DNA of 64,000 bases from Combretum micranthum. Its lineage: Eukaryota; Streptophyta; Magnoliopsida; Myrtales; Combretaceae. The notes beneath the pieces are model-generated. The model was not told the origin of the DNA and did not search any database. It was given only the letters and a program-made list of their open reading frames with translations. The number at the start of each line of letters is the position of its first letter. The stretch's first letter is position 1. Below are positions 11,855 through 21,850 of this stretch, in pieces. The position numbers and the translations under genes are program-made. The stretch lies in the NCBI GenBank assembly GCA_024138025.1, contig JAMXBD010002839.1:1-64000 (forward strand). The letters are read 5' to 3'.

Positions 11855-13486
11855 TGATATGATCTTTATGTAATCAAGTTTTAATTTTAAATTTCTATAG
11901 TTATTTTTCCTAAACATGGTTAACAATAGGTGCTAGGTGCACTGCTAGATGTATCTAGGTAAGTGCACCTATCATTTGTAGTCTAAAAATAAATATAAGG
12001 CCGTCTCCTCAGGGAATAACAATTAGTATTACTTTTCTACTTCTTGTTATCTAACCTAAAAATCAAATGAAATGGATATTATTGCTATTAAACATCGCTG
12101 CTAACCACTTTTAACTACAAATTTAATACATAAATAACATAACAAGACACTAAACTAGATGCAATTTCACAATATAAACTTGCTCCATCATCCATTGATA
12201 AGTCAAAATAACATAAAACACTTCATCATTACTTATCTACAGAATTCTAAAAGTTATACTAATGTTGTTCTCAAAATCATGAGCATCTAATCCTAGTCTT
12301 ATTTATTGGAACTTTTTCCTAGTTAATAGCTGACCAGAATTACTTTATTGTTCATGAATTCTATTCAAATTTCTAACTATTTAAAGGATTTCACAAAACT
12401 ATCTCTAGAGTCATGAGTAATCCTTTTCAACAACATAGATCTATTCAACTAAGACAATCTCTCGATAGATCCAGATGAAATTAAAGCAAATATTATATTC
12501 GTGCACAATATAACTCTTGATATAATTAAGTCCTATTGTTGAAAATAAGTAATAACGAAGATTAACCCAATTTAGCACGTATCTTTACTAACTTCAAATG
12601 TTAAAAATCTAGACTACTTCATCTACACGTAATATATAACAAAAACACATAAACACGCGACATACTATATGAACAATTAGTGAAATCAGACATAGATAGA
12701 GAAATAAAGCCCTTATTCATTCACTATCAAGTCTGGAATTGGTTACACGATAACACAAATGCTTGATTCCTCGTCTATCTTTCATAAATACCTTGAAGAA
12801 TCACGTTACACTTGATGGATTATACAATAGAATGCACTCTACACTTCCTCTCCCTCTTAATGGTTACAATGAAATGGTATGATGAAATCTGAAATGATAC
12901 CCATGAAAAATTTTATCTTTATCCTAAGGGGTGAAAGCTATTTATACGCTAGATAAGAGGCCCATTCTGACATTTCCTTTTACGAAAATGCTTCACACAT
13001 GTCCCATTTCAGAATATCAGTTCGATACTTAAAAACATTAAAACAAGGCCGACAACTCTCTTCATAACAGGGGATATGGAAGTGGTGATGGTCTTTGATC
13101 AAGTTATTTTCCCTCCATTACACCCCTTATATGCAGGTAAATAAATGTTTCTTCTCCATTCACAAACAATCATGCCCGTTATGGACCCTGTTATGGTTGC
13201 TAATCTTCTATTTCTCCTTGGTAGTGCCCGTAATGGATTCTGTTTTTCATTTTCTCCTTGATCATGGGCATTATGGGATTCTGATCCATATATAAAATCT
13301 ATATCTCCTTTATAACGTCCATTGTAGCAAAAAATAAAAAAAGTGGACAATGCTATTAACTTTTTCCAAAGCTATCTAAAACCAATATATTACACCTTTA
13401 AGTATAAATTCTCAATAACATTTCATACATAGAGACTATATTCGACTCAAGAAGCCTATAAATTTTCAAGTAAATAACACTTATCA
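11855..13486 (-). repeat. Right (5') LTR of the Athila-like element
   Basis: About 1.63 kb. On the minus strand it begins TGATAAGTGTTATTTACTTG (right edge) and ends GATCATATCA next to the primer-binding site. It contains the AAGTGCACCTATCA block shared with the left LTR. The sequence following the right edge (GTTAC) has no clear match next to the left LTR. Confidence 0.55.
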
Positions 13487-13989
13487 GTTACAGTGTGCAA
13501 CTCCATGAGTCATTTCCTATTTGTTCATACATCATGATTTAAGTAGTGTTACTTCTTATTACTATTGTTTCTTCAATTTGATATTATATCATGTTATAAC
13601 TAACTTGTATGTTTCAAAGAACACAAATTTCATGTAGTGGCATTGTTATATGGTATGACTTTGTGCATTAAAATTGTTATTTCTTTTGCATGCAAAGACT
13701 TTTCGATTTCACAAAGATTGTTACAGGGTATTACCTACTACTTAACTATTCCTTTAAATAGAGTGACTAGTATAACATACATGGACAAAATTTGTATAAG
13801 TGCATCATGTACTGTGCTTAGTAAATTTTAGCAATTATAAGCTACATGTTATAACATAAATAAATGTTGGGCACTTAAGAGACAAGTCTCTTTATAAGCG
13901 GTAAGAATGTACTGATGAAACGTATAATCAAAATGATTAGTGAAAGAGTCATGTAAAAGCAAGCTTGTGTTATTCAAATTGTCATCATC

Positions 13990-15301
13990 ATTGATCATGC
14001 TATTAAATATAAAACTTCTTTACATACTGAAAATTTATAAGGGTTATAATAGCATCAATCTTTGGATTGAAGAGCTTGCAATACCCACTATCATAAAGTT
14101 CATGTGTAATGAAGGGACCTTCCCACTTTAGTGTAAATTTTGGCAATGGAATACCTCGAAACATGTGCTCAGCTACACGAAGTACAACATCGCATACTTG
14201 AAAAGGATCTTTTCCTCACCAATCGTTCATAAGCTACACATGGTTTGTGCTAGTAATTGACAAGTTGGTTTTAGCCATGTCTTATCTTTGTCTAGCACCT
14301 CCAAATCTATCATATTTAAGGTGTCTGGTTTAAGCTTAACATTGATGGCTAGACATGCTGAAGGGACCAGAACCCCTACGGGTACAACTACTTCGGTACC
14401 ATACACCAAAGAAAAAGATGTTGCTTGTCTTGGTCGTCATTTCGAAGTCCTGTAAGCCCAAAGCACTAAAGGTAACTTGTCATGCCATCCCTTATGGTTG
14501 TCATGTACCATACAGCTAAACACTTTTAAAAGAGCTTGTTCGTAACTTCTACTTGGCTATTGCCTTCCTGATAATAAGGGGTCAACTTCACATGATTAAC
14601 GTTATAGGATTCCAATAGTTATCAAACATGTGCATTAACGAAAGGAGTGTCATTATTTGAAAGGATGCGCTTTGGAATCCCAAATCTACATATAATGTTC
14701 TCCTTAATGAAGCTTGCAATTGTTGGTCATGTTGCCTTCTTTAAAAGAATGGCTTCCACCCATTTAATAAAGCCTTCGATTCCAGTCAAATTCCAAATAC
14801 AACCTTTAGGAGGTGGGTGAATGGGACCAATTATATCAAACGCCTAAATATGAAAAGGTCATGGGGTTATCAAACTATGAAGTGCAACCGTAGGAATGTG
14901 AATCACATCTCCATGTTGTTAACACACTTCTTAACAAAATTGGGAGTGTATGATTCCATGGTTAGCCATTAGTACCCCATGTCAAGTACTTGATAATATA
15001 ACTTTCTTGTACCCTAGTGTTCCCGCATTCTCCAGCGTGTACATTAGTCAATATCTACTTCGTCTCAAGGTTCAATGCATCTGAGAGGCTTTCCTATGAA
15101 TAAAACTCTATATAACTCCTCTTCATGCATTAAGTATTTTCGTGCTTTTCCTTTCACTAGTTTGGCATCTGTACTATTAGTTGGTAGCACATTATTTTTC
15201 AAATACTCGATGTACAGACAATGCCAATCTCCAGCACTTGCCACAAAATTACATTCTTTCGCATCTGATAACTTAGAGCACTCGAGATAATGCACTTGCA
15301 C
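13990..15301 (-). pseudogene. Integrase region of the Tat-lineage element
   Basis: Minus-strand translation pieces match gypsy integrase from N to C terminus. First is a zinc-binding leader region (ARKYLMHEEELYRVLF, about 15130-15180). Then come core fragments: IGPIHPPPKGCIWNLTGIEGF then KWVEAI (about 14750-14830), and FGIPKRILSND (about 14650-14690). Last is the C-terminal LPLVLWAYRTSKR and FSLVYGTEVVVPV stretch (about 14375-14480), ending with a KFTLKWEGPF-like motif at about 14115-14150. Several stops and frameshifts are present. It is continuous with the RNase H region upstream on the minus strand. Confidence 0.8.
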
Positions 15302-15699
15302 CTAAGATGCATCCTTAGCCATCAAGGGCTAATAATATCCTGCACGTTGAATGCAATGATACGAAGGAAGCCCTTCTTCTCTACACTAAATCTTATGATA
15401 CTTGTCCAATTTGAGCTGAGCCTATTTTGCATTAATGCATTGCCATAGAACACCCTCTAGTCCTTTAAAATACAAGGAGCCATTGATGCAAGCAAATTTC
15501 TTCAAAGTTGCAATAGAAGCCGCATTAGGGTATGTCATTTGTGTCTTAATAGCAACACGCTAGTCATCTCTCGTTTCCTTGTCTTCCTCTAATAAATGCG
15601 AAGTTGTGCAATGGATACTTTTCTTACCAACTTTGGCATCTAGGCTTTCATCTAAGGCATGTATTGGAACATTCGATGCTAGTGTCATCAGCACATTTG

Positions 15700-16070
15700 T
15701 GTAACAGTTTGTAAACTACTTGGTATGTTCATATCTTACCACTTTGAATTTTCCAATTAGAGCTTACAATACAGCCCTATAAGGTGCAAGTGCTAGCTCC
15801 TTGAGGGCATACTTGCCGTTGGTTTGCTTAATGATCAAATTCGAGTCGTTATGAATACATAGATAGTTGCTCCAACTTCCAAAGTAATAAAAAGTCTAAG
15901 CAATAATGCTTCATATTCAGCTTCATTGTCAGTGTAATGAAAATCAAGTGTAAATGCCAATGGTTTTTCTAGGCCATTGGGTGATGTCAATACAACTCCT
16001 GCTCCCTAACCTTGACTTTTCGATGAACCATCAAATTGAAGTAACCATTCTCCTTCTGTTTCAACCATAA
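15700..16070 (-). pseudogene. Second (archaeal-type) RNase H domain of the Tat element
   Basis: The minus strand encodes LLQFDGSSKSQG (about 16010-16050), then a KPLAFTLDFHYTDNEAEYEALL segment (about 15905-15975). This is the signature of the extra archaeal-type RNase H carried by Tat-lineage gypsy elements downstream of the ordinary RNase H. Both acidic motifs (the D of FDGSS and the E of NEAEYEA) are still visible, but frameshifts and stops interrupt the domain. Confidence 0.7.
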
Positions 16071-16248
16071 GTAAGTCTTCATGAAATTTTGTCGGTATGG
16101 CATCCATGATCACATCTTTACTTTCATTTGGGAAATGAGACAAGAGGTCAGCTAAAACTTATGACTTAACAGCTTCAGGAGTCTGTATTGTAATGTTGAA
16201 CTCTCCAAGAAGCAACAACCACTTTGCAACACGCCTAGATAATGCTGG

Positions 16249-16650
16249 TCATGACAATAAATACTTAATGGGATTTGATCGAGTCATAACGTTGACCTTG
16301 TGTGCCACGAAGTAGTGATGCAATTTTTGAGCGGCAAATACCAGTGTGAAACAATGCTTATTGTAAGTTGGGTATTTTACCTTGCTTCCTTGAAGCGAAC
16401 GACTCAAATAGTAAAACGGCCATTCTTGGCTATCTATTTCGTATGCAAGTAAGGCTCCCATGGACCTACTAGTAGAAGAAAGATACAAAATCATCGGTAA
16501 TCCTTTCACAAGCATGGTCATAGCATGTAGAGAAGTAAGAATTCCCTTAATTCTTTGAATTGCACCCTTGTGAACTTGCTTCAATTCAATTGCATCTCCT
16601 TTCTTCATAAGTTGATGCAGGGGATATGATATATCTGCTAATGTCGACAT
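16249..16650 (-). pseudogene. RNase H domain of the Tat-lineage polyprotein
   Basis: The longest intact pol fragment, about 133 codons. It contains LYLSSTSRSMGALLAYE, then PFYYLSRSLQGSKVKYPTYNK and LHHYFVAHKVNVMTRSNPIKYLLS, matching the gypsy RT-RNase H connection and RNase H. The usual LYLAVS...V-A-L motif is recognisable. A lysine-rich KKGDAIEL stretch upstream corresponds to the RT tether. It runs in phase between RT and the second RNase H. Confidence 0.85.
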
Positions 16651-16689
16651 GAATCGCCTAATGTAAGAAACCTTTTCCCCATGAAAATT

Positions 16690-18540
16690 TTCAACTCCTT
16701 CACAGTAGTAGGCGAAGGCATGGACAATATTGCTTATATCTTTGCAAAATCAACATCAACTTCCTTCCTATGGACCACAAACCCAAGGAATTTTCCCAAA
16801 GCAATTGCAAAAACACATTTTAGAGGACTCATGCGAAGTTTATACAATCAACATCATTCAAAAACCTTACAAAGATGAACCAAATGGCCTGGTGCATATC
16901 TCAATTTCACGACTATGTCATCTACATAGTCTTCCATAAAGTCATGCATCATATCATGAAAATATGGCTATCATTGCTCTTTAATAGGTGGCATCGACAT
17001 TCTTGAGCCCAAAGGGCATAACGGTCATGGTTGTCAAACTCGTGAGTCTACTTGTACGTTTCTACGAGTTTACGAGTTGATGATGAGATTTCGATTCAAC
17101 TTGCATACAAAATCATTTTTTGAGTAAACTCGTAAGTAGAATTGTAGAATCGTAGAATCGTAAGTAGAATTGGTAGAATTGATGGTAGAATCGGTAGTAG
17201 GATCGTAAGTAGAATCGTAGTAAAATCGTAAAGTTGTAATTTTATATTTTTTTTCTATTTGAACTTTAAAAATGCAATCAATTTAATATAATTAAATTTA
17301 GGGTTTTTGGGGTTGGTTCTTGATATTTATCTTAATCTAACTTAATTTTAGTTTTTTAATATTTTTTCTTTTTATTTCTTTTTTTGTATTTTTCAGAGAG
17401 CTGTTTTCTTTTAGGTTATATACTCTGATATATTTTGAATAATTTGAATGAAAATTAAACTAATATATATAGTGCTATATTTTTTCCTTTTTTAATAATT
17501 TCTATATATAATTTATTTGCTATAAATGCAATGATTTTTTGTGTAAATATATAATGAGCAAGAAAATGTTCATTACTGTACAAAACTAGTTACTCATGCA
17601 TGATAATTTAAATGATTTGCAATACATCTTAATAATTATAGATTATGAATCATCATTAAATAAAAATAATTATTTTAATTATAAAATTGCATTAAATATA
17701 TTAATGATAGTATGTGACTTATGATTGGTAAAACTTAAATTTTGGTTGTATGTAACTAATTTAATACTAAATTCTTTATTTTCGTAATTTATTTAAAGTT
17801 TTTAGTTTAGTAAGTACATCGATGGTTTTTGCAAGCAAATTTACATCAGTTGTAGAATCTTACGATTCTACGTTTCGATTTTACGTTCCGATTCTATGGA
17901 CCCCTTAGTGATTTTAGGTAGAAACTCGAGTTTGACAACCATGATAACAGTATAATAGAAATTCCTAATGGGTGTTGGAAAGGTGGTGCGTTCAACATCC
18001 CTATTGCTAACTTAATTTGATTATAGTCATTAAAACCATCCATGAATGAAAATAATTCATATCTGGTAGGACATCCACTAATGTGTCTATATTTGGCAAA
18101 GGGAAATCATTTTTAGGGCACGCCTTATTCAAATCTTGAAAATCCACACACACCTTTATTTAACCATTCTTCTTCTATACAGGTACAACATTCGTAAGCT
18201 AGGTAGGATGCTCAATTGGTTTTATGAAACCAGCATGAAGTAACTTTTCAATTTCTTGTTTGATTTGAACGTCTACTTTAAAATGAAAAACTCGTTGTCT
18301 TTACTTAATAGGAGTCAATCCTGGGGTAATATTTAATTGTGCACCATGAGACTAAGGTCTAAGCCTGCCATTTCTTCACATGCCCAGGCAACTAGATCTC
18401 TATATTCTTGCAACAGGATAATGAAAAAATTCCTTATATCTTGCAACAAACTTTCACTAGCAAAGATTAGTTACAGAGACTCTCCTGGTCACTCTAGATC
18501 CATTTATTCGATCTCTTCGATCTTTGACTTTATTTGATCT
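16690..18540 (-). pseudogene. Reverse transcriptase of the Tat-lineage element, split by a hAT-like insertion
   Basis: The minus strand carries RT motifs in order: a stretch ending in MDGFNDYNQIK and GMLNAPPF (about 17955-18050), then FGLKNVDATY (about 16980-17015) and MEDYVDD (about 16910-16940). The last is the YVDD catalytic box. Between NAPPF and FGLKN lies a 918-bp hAT-like element (17026-17943) flanked by near-identical 8-bp direct repeats. Several further stops and frameshifts remain after mentally removing the insertion, so RT was probably already decaying. Confidence 0.8.
17026..17943. mobile_element. Non-autonomous hAT-like element inserted in RT
   Basis: Termini are perfect inverted repeats: CATGGTTGTCAAACTCG at 17026 and its reverse complement ending at 17943. 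They are flanked by 8-bp direct repeats ATAACGGT (17018-17025) and ATAACAGT (17944-17951), 7 of 8 identical. Eight-bp duplications are the mark of hAT elements. Subterminal regions carry many short TAGAATCGTA/ACGATTCTA-type repeats (17120-17230 and 17860-17890), also typical. The core is AT-rich with no transposase. Confidence 0.85.
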
Positions 18541-18883
18541 TGCATTTTTTAGGGGTGGGTTGAATTTCTTAAGTTGTTTCGTGATCTGAAGGAAAAGGAC
18601 AAACCTCCTTAGACCCCAAAAACCATCATAAGAGATATACTATTCACCCATCCTCTCTAATATAACTTTTAACGGCATCAGCCTACTTATTCTTTTTCTT
18701 ACCTCCACGACAACCACGTATCCTTCTCTTCTTTTATTGACCCTCTTAAACTTCTTCTGATGTGGGTAATAGTACTCCAGAAGCTCTTGCAATAGCTATC
18801 TCCCCTTCATCAACATATTCATTGAAAAAGGTCAACTCAATGAAATATGACTCATGATGTTCAAAGTAGCTAAGATAAATATA

Positions 18884-19258
18884 TTATTCCCATTCTAATG
18901 TCCTTTGATACATTATTGAAGATACCAAGTTGTGATTATGCAACCATTTTCTACTTATCAAGAGATGGTAGGATATAGGTACATCAATCACATGAAAAGT
19001 AATAGTACCATTAATGGGACCAATCTCAAGATCAACATTAACTCTTTCAATCATTCTTGTTGTAGTATGGCTAAAGCCATTAACTAAAATGGGTTGCTTT
19101 ATTAAAAGACAATAATCAATACCAGTAGCTTCAAATGTAGTCTTAGGCATGATATATAGAGAGGAACCAATATCAATGAATGTTCTCTTAACTGGGTAGC
19201 AATTAAGTGTACCTTCTACATACAATGGCCGGTTGTGATTCGAGTTTTCCACACACAT
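18884..19258 (-). pseudogene. Aspartic protease region of the Tat-lineage element
   Basis: A 124-codon minus-strand frame with the retropepsin-like pattern: FIDIGSS (active site D-x-G-S-S) near residue 29, hydrophobic flaps, then FHVIDVPISYHLLISRKWLH. That last part matches the F-x-V-x-x-x-x-x-Y-x-x-LLGRPWLH pattern of gypsy proteases, with LLGRPW changed to LLISRKW. It lies between gag and RT, as expected. Confidence 0.8.
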
Positions 19259-19889
19259 GTTAGCATCGGTGAATAAAACCGCATTCTCATGTGCTCAAGC
19301 CATCCTTTTGATAGGTTATGCTGTATTACACTCAGCATATCATCCCTCGGAAATCTGCACAAGTGTAGTTCCTATTGCAAGTCTCGCCTTCTTATCAAAA
19401 CTAAGCAGATCAAAGAAGTTCCTAAAATTAGAGTTTTTCAATAGTGTCGTAGCAACGGAAGCATAATCATTTTCTTTAACTACATGTTGCTTTCCTTTTG
19501 ATTTACTTGCCTCAGTAGGTAGTGCTTCGTCGGTTTCTACCATAGTAGGATCATGAATAACGACACTGACAGCACCACGTTGATTGTTATGTGTTGGAAG
19601 TTTATTCCTGATGTCATTATTCTTGATAATGAGCTCTCCATTCTGCACTCTCTCATCAAAATTTAGGATAATTCTGTGAAACCTACAAAATTTAGGATAA
19701 TTCTTCTCCTCCTAAGTTGGTAAATGCTTTTCCATTAGGAGCTTGAGATTTCCATCTCTCAACCATTAATCTAGCATAGCATGCAACTTTCTCATTGAGT
19801 AAGGATATGTTAGTGTTCCATTTGCCCTATTTCCTTTAAGCTTTTCAACTCTTAGTTTCTTCTCATCTTTGGAATCCTCACTTTGAGTC

Positions 19890-20350
19890 ATGTTCAGGGA
19901 TGGTCCTCATTTGCTAAACTTTGCATTTCCTCCTCTTTGGCATATGACTGAATTATTGGTTATTTGTGCATTCTCAATTAGCATAGAGAATGAGGCTAAA
20001 GAAAGATTTTCCAGATGCACTGCATACTCAATGAACATATTTTGGATGCAAATTTTCACTAACCTCCGTTCATCACATATATCTTGAATGTCTAGAGAGC
20101 ACTCTTTGAAGCACTCTCTAAAGCACTCAATATAATCCATTAAGTCTTTCCTAGGCTTTTGGGAAATTTGCCCCATATCAATCAAGGTCACTCGTTCTTG
20201 CATGGAGAAGAACTTCTCTAGGAACATCTTATACATGCTTGCCCATGAATCCACTAATTGAAGGGGAAGATTAACGTACCAAGTGTACGTCTTTTATGTG
20301 AGGGACTTAGAAAAGTCTTTCAACTTCAAATCATCATCAAATCTATAAAC
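19890..20350 (-). pseudogene. Gag region of the Tat-lineage element
   Basis: The minus strand encodes a retrotransposon-gag-type segment: WYVNLPLQL, SWASMYKMFLEKFF, then a charged helix leading to DLMDYIECFRECFKECS and LVKICIQNMF. Upstream (20255-20400) other frames give LLKFIKTLDVY and a decayed LKDF segment of the same domain. No CCHC knuckle is recognisable downstream. The stretch 20400-21170 is probably the rest of gag plus leader, too broken to delimit. Confidence 0.75.
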
Positions 20351-21173
20351 ATCTAATGTCTTAATGAACTTTAGCAAATGCTCCTTAGCACTTCCTTTTC
20401 TTTTCATTAAACAGCATGAATTTAGGACTCACGTGGTCCTGAGGGTATAGCTTAGTAGCAATATGTTGATTGTATGGAAGTTTGAGATCTAATACTCCCA
20501 CATCAAACTTAGCTTGTATTTCCTGTAGATACATGTCCAAATCTTCCTTTGTGACGAAAGTGTCTTTTAGGGTTGAAGTAGTAGCTTTGGCTGGGATAGT
20601 CAGAGCAGTAGCCTAAAGTGGAGTCGTATTGGGTTGAGTAACAATATGTGGCATAGCTTGTGAGGACGAGGATCCTCCAAGCTAAATTCTCATGTTTCTT
20701 GCCTGAGGTGCAGGTGGTTATGTAATTACAGGCTTTAGTGGTGGAATTAGCTCTTCAACTCTAGTAGGATCCTACTCAAGGGAGGAGGATTAGCAGGTTA
20801 AGGTACTTGAGGAGCCTGAGGTGCCTAGGGAGTGCGTTGTTGCACAATAATAGTAGGGGTCAACAAAGTCGTGCCTTGTTGTGCAATAACAATAGCAACT
20901 ATATCAAGCAGGTACTGGGAAAACATCGCCATGAATTGATTGAATTGCTTCATGCTCTCTTGCATTGATCGATTGAATTACATGGTATTCTTTTGCACCG
21001 TGCATCATATTTTGGTATTGTCAAGTTAAGTACCAGTAGATTAGTTAACGTCATCAAGTGCTAGCATGTCATGCTCAACAACATCAGGATTAGCATCGGG
21101 TTCTTGAGTAATACTTTTAGTTGGGTTAGTAAGTCTCCTTCTTAGAGGTGCTATGATACAAATATCAATTCCT

Positions 21174-21192
21174 TCTCCTAGTGGAGTCACTA
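21174..21192 (-). other. Primer-binding site, tRNA-Arg-like, decayed
   Basis: The minus strand reads TAGTGACTCCACTAGGAGA, about 14 of 18 positions matching the Tat/Ogre-type primer site TGGCGACTCCACTGGGGA, which complements the 3' end of a plant tRNA-Arg. It begins about 6 bp inside the right LTR. Confidence 0.55.
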
Positions 21193-21198
21193 AAAACA

Positions 21199-21850
21199 TG
21201 TGGGTAAGGATCCGATCATGATAATCACATATGTGTCACGTGACTATGCACTACACATGACCTAGGAAAGTAACACGTGCGAAGAAGATCAAGAGATGAT
21301 CATGTAGAGAGGAGAAGTAGACAATGTCAATATGCTCTAACACACATGTTATGTAAGGAAGCTAAGAAGCATCAGCCTTACTAAGCAGGATGAATTGATA
21401 TTTGTTCCTGATTAGAACAAGTGATTAATTCACTTAGATAGAAATCCAGCAGTGCTATGACATATGTTCCATATCTCTCTTATGCAAATGAGGTGGGGAC
21501 TAAAGATATTTATAGGGAATCTAGCTATTGATGCCATCCATAAGATGAGATAGGCAACCAATGACTAGGATAGGTTTCTTTTATAATGGATATAGAGGTA
21601 TGGACCCAACCTTTTTAACATCTTTATTTGTAATATGTGAGTCAATTTGAGAAAAGTTGGCATTAGATGGACCAATTCTAACAGGCCCTACTTCAAACCA
21701 ATTATGCCAAATCTTCCTTAGTTATTCTAAATAACTGGGTCTAACTCTCTAAGCCTGGTCACTTTAGCCAAGAGAGTTAAAGCTTAGAGAGTTCAATCTA
21801 AATGAAATAATTAACCTTAAAACCTTTATAATTAAATTTAATCATCTATA
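21199..21850 (-). repeat. Right (5') LTR of the Tat-lineage element
   Basis: 652 bp, colinear with 1371-2010. On the minus strand a TATA box CTATAAATA (plus 21507-21515) lies inside it, supporting minus orientation; the left copy has lost this box. The inner edge abuts the tRNA-Arg-like primer site. Confidence 0.65.

Larger units (their letters stand above)
6957..13486 (-). mobile_element. Athila-like LTR element carrying an antisense PMD gene
   Basis: Two diverged but colinear LTR-like sequences (about 6957-8492 and 11855-13486) share the AAGTGCACCTATCA motif and a matching order of smaller blocks. Next to the right copy, the minus strand reads TGGCTCCATTGCCAGGGA (11831-11848), close to the tRNA-Asp-type primer site TGGCGCCGTTGCCGGGGA of Athila-like elements. 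Next to the left copy, the minus strand has a GGAGGA purine tract (8493-8498) before TGATAGACATGAG, and the right LTR starts TGATAAGTG. Both LTR ends are TG/CA-like. The 3.3-kb interior lacks recognisable gag-pol and holds only a decayed plus-strand PMD gene. No target duplication was found; the left border is uncertain by about 20 bp. Confidence 0.55.
1371..21850 (-). mobile_element. Decayed Tat-lineage Ty3/gypsy LTR retrotransposon with nested insertions
   Basis: Two related LTR-like sequences in direct orientation (1371-2010 and 21199-21850) bracket a minus-strand gag-pol. From right to left the order is: primer-binding site, gag, aspartic protease, RT, RNase H, a second archaeal-type RNase H, integrase. 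The tRNA-Arg-like primer site and the two RNase H domains point to the Tat clade. All reading frames are broken by stops and frameshifts, so the element is dead. A hAT-like element sits in RT (17026-17943) and an Athila-like element at about 6957-13486. Without these the element would be roughly 13 kb, mostly because of a long stretch between integrase and the 3' LTR. I found no clear 5-bp target duplication, so pairing of these two LTRs is probable rather than proven. Confidence 0.65.
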
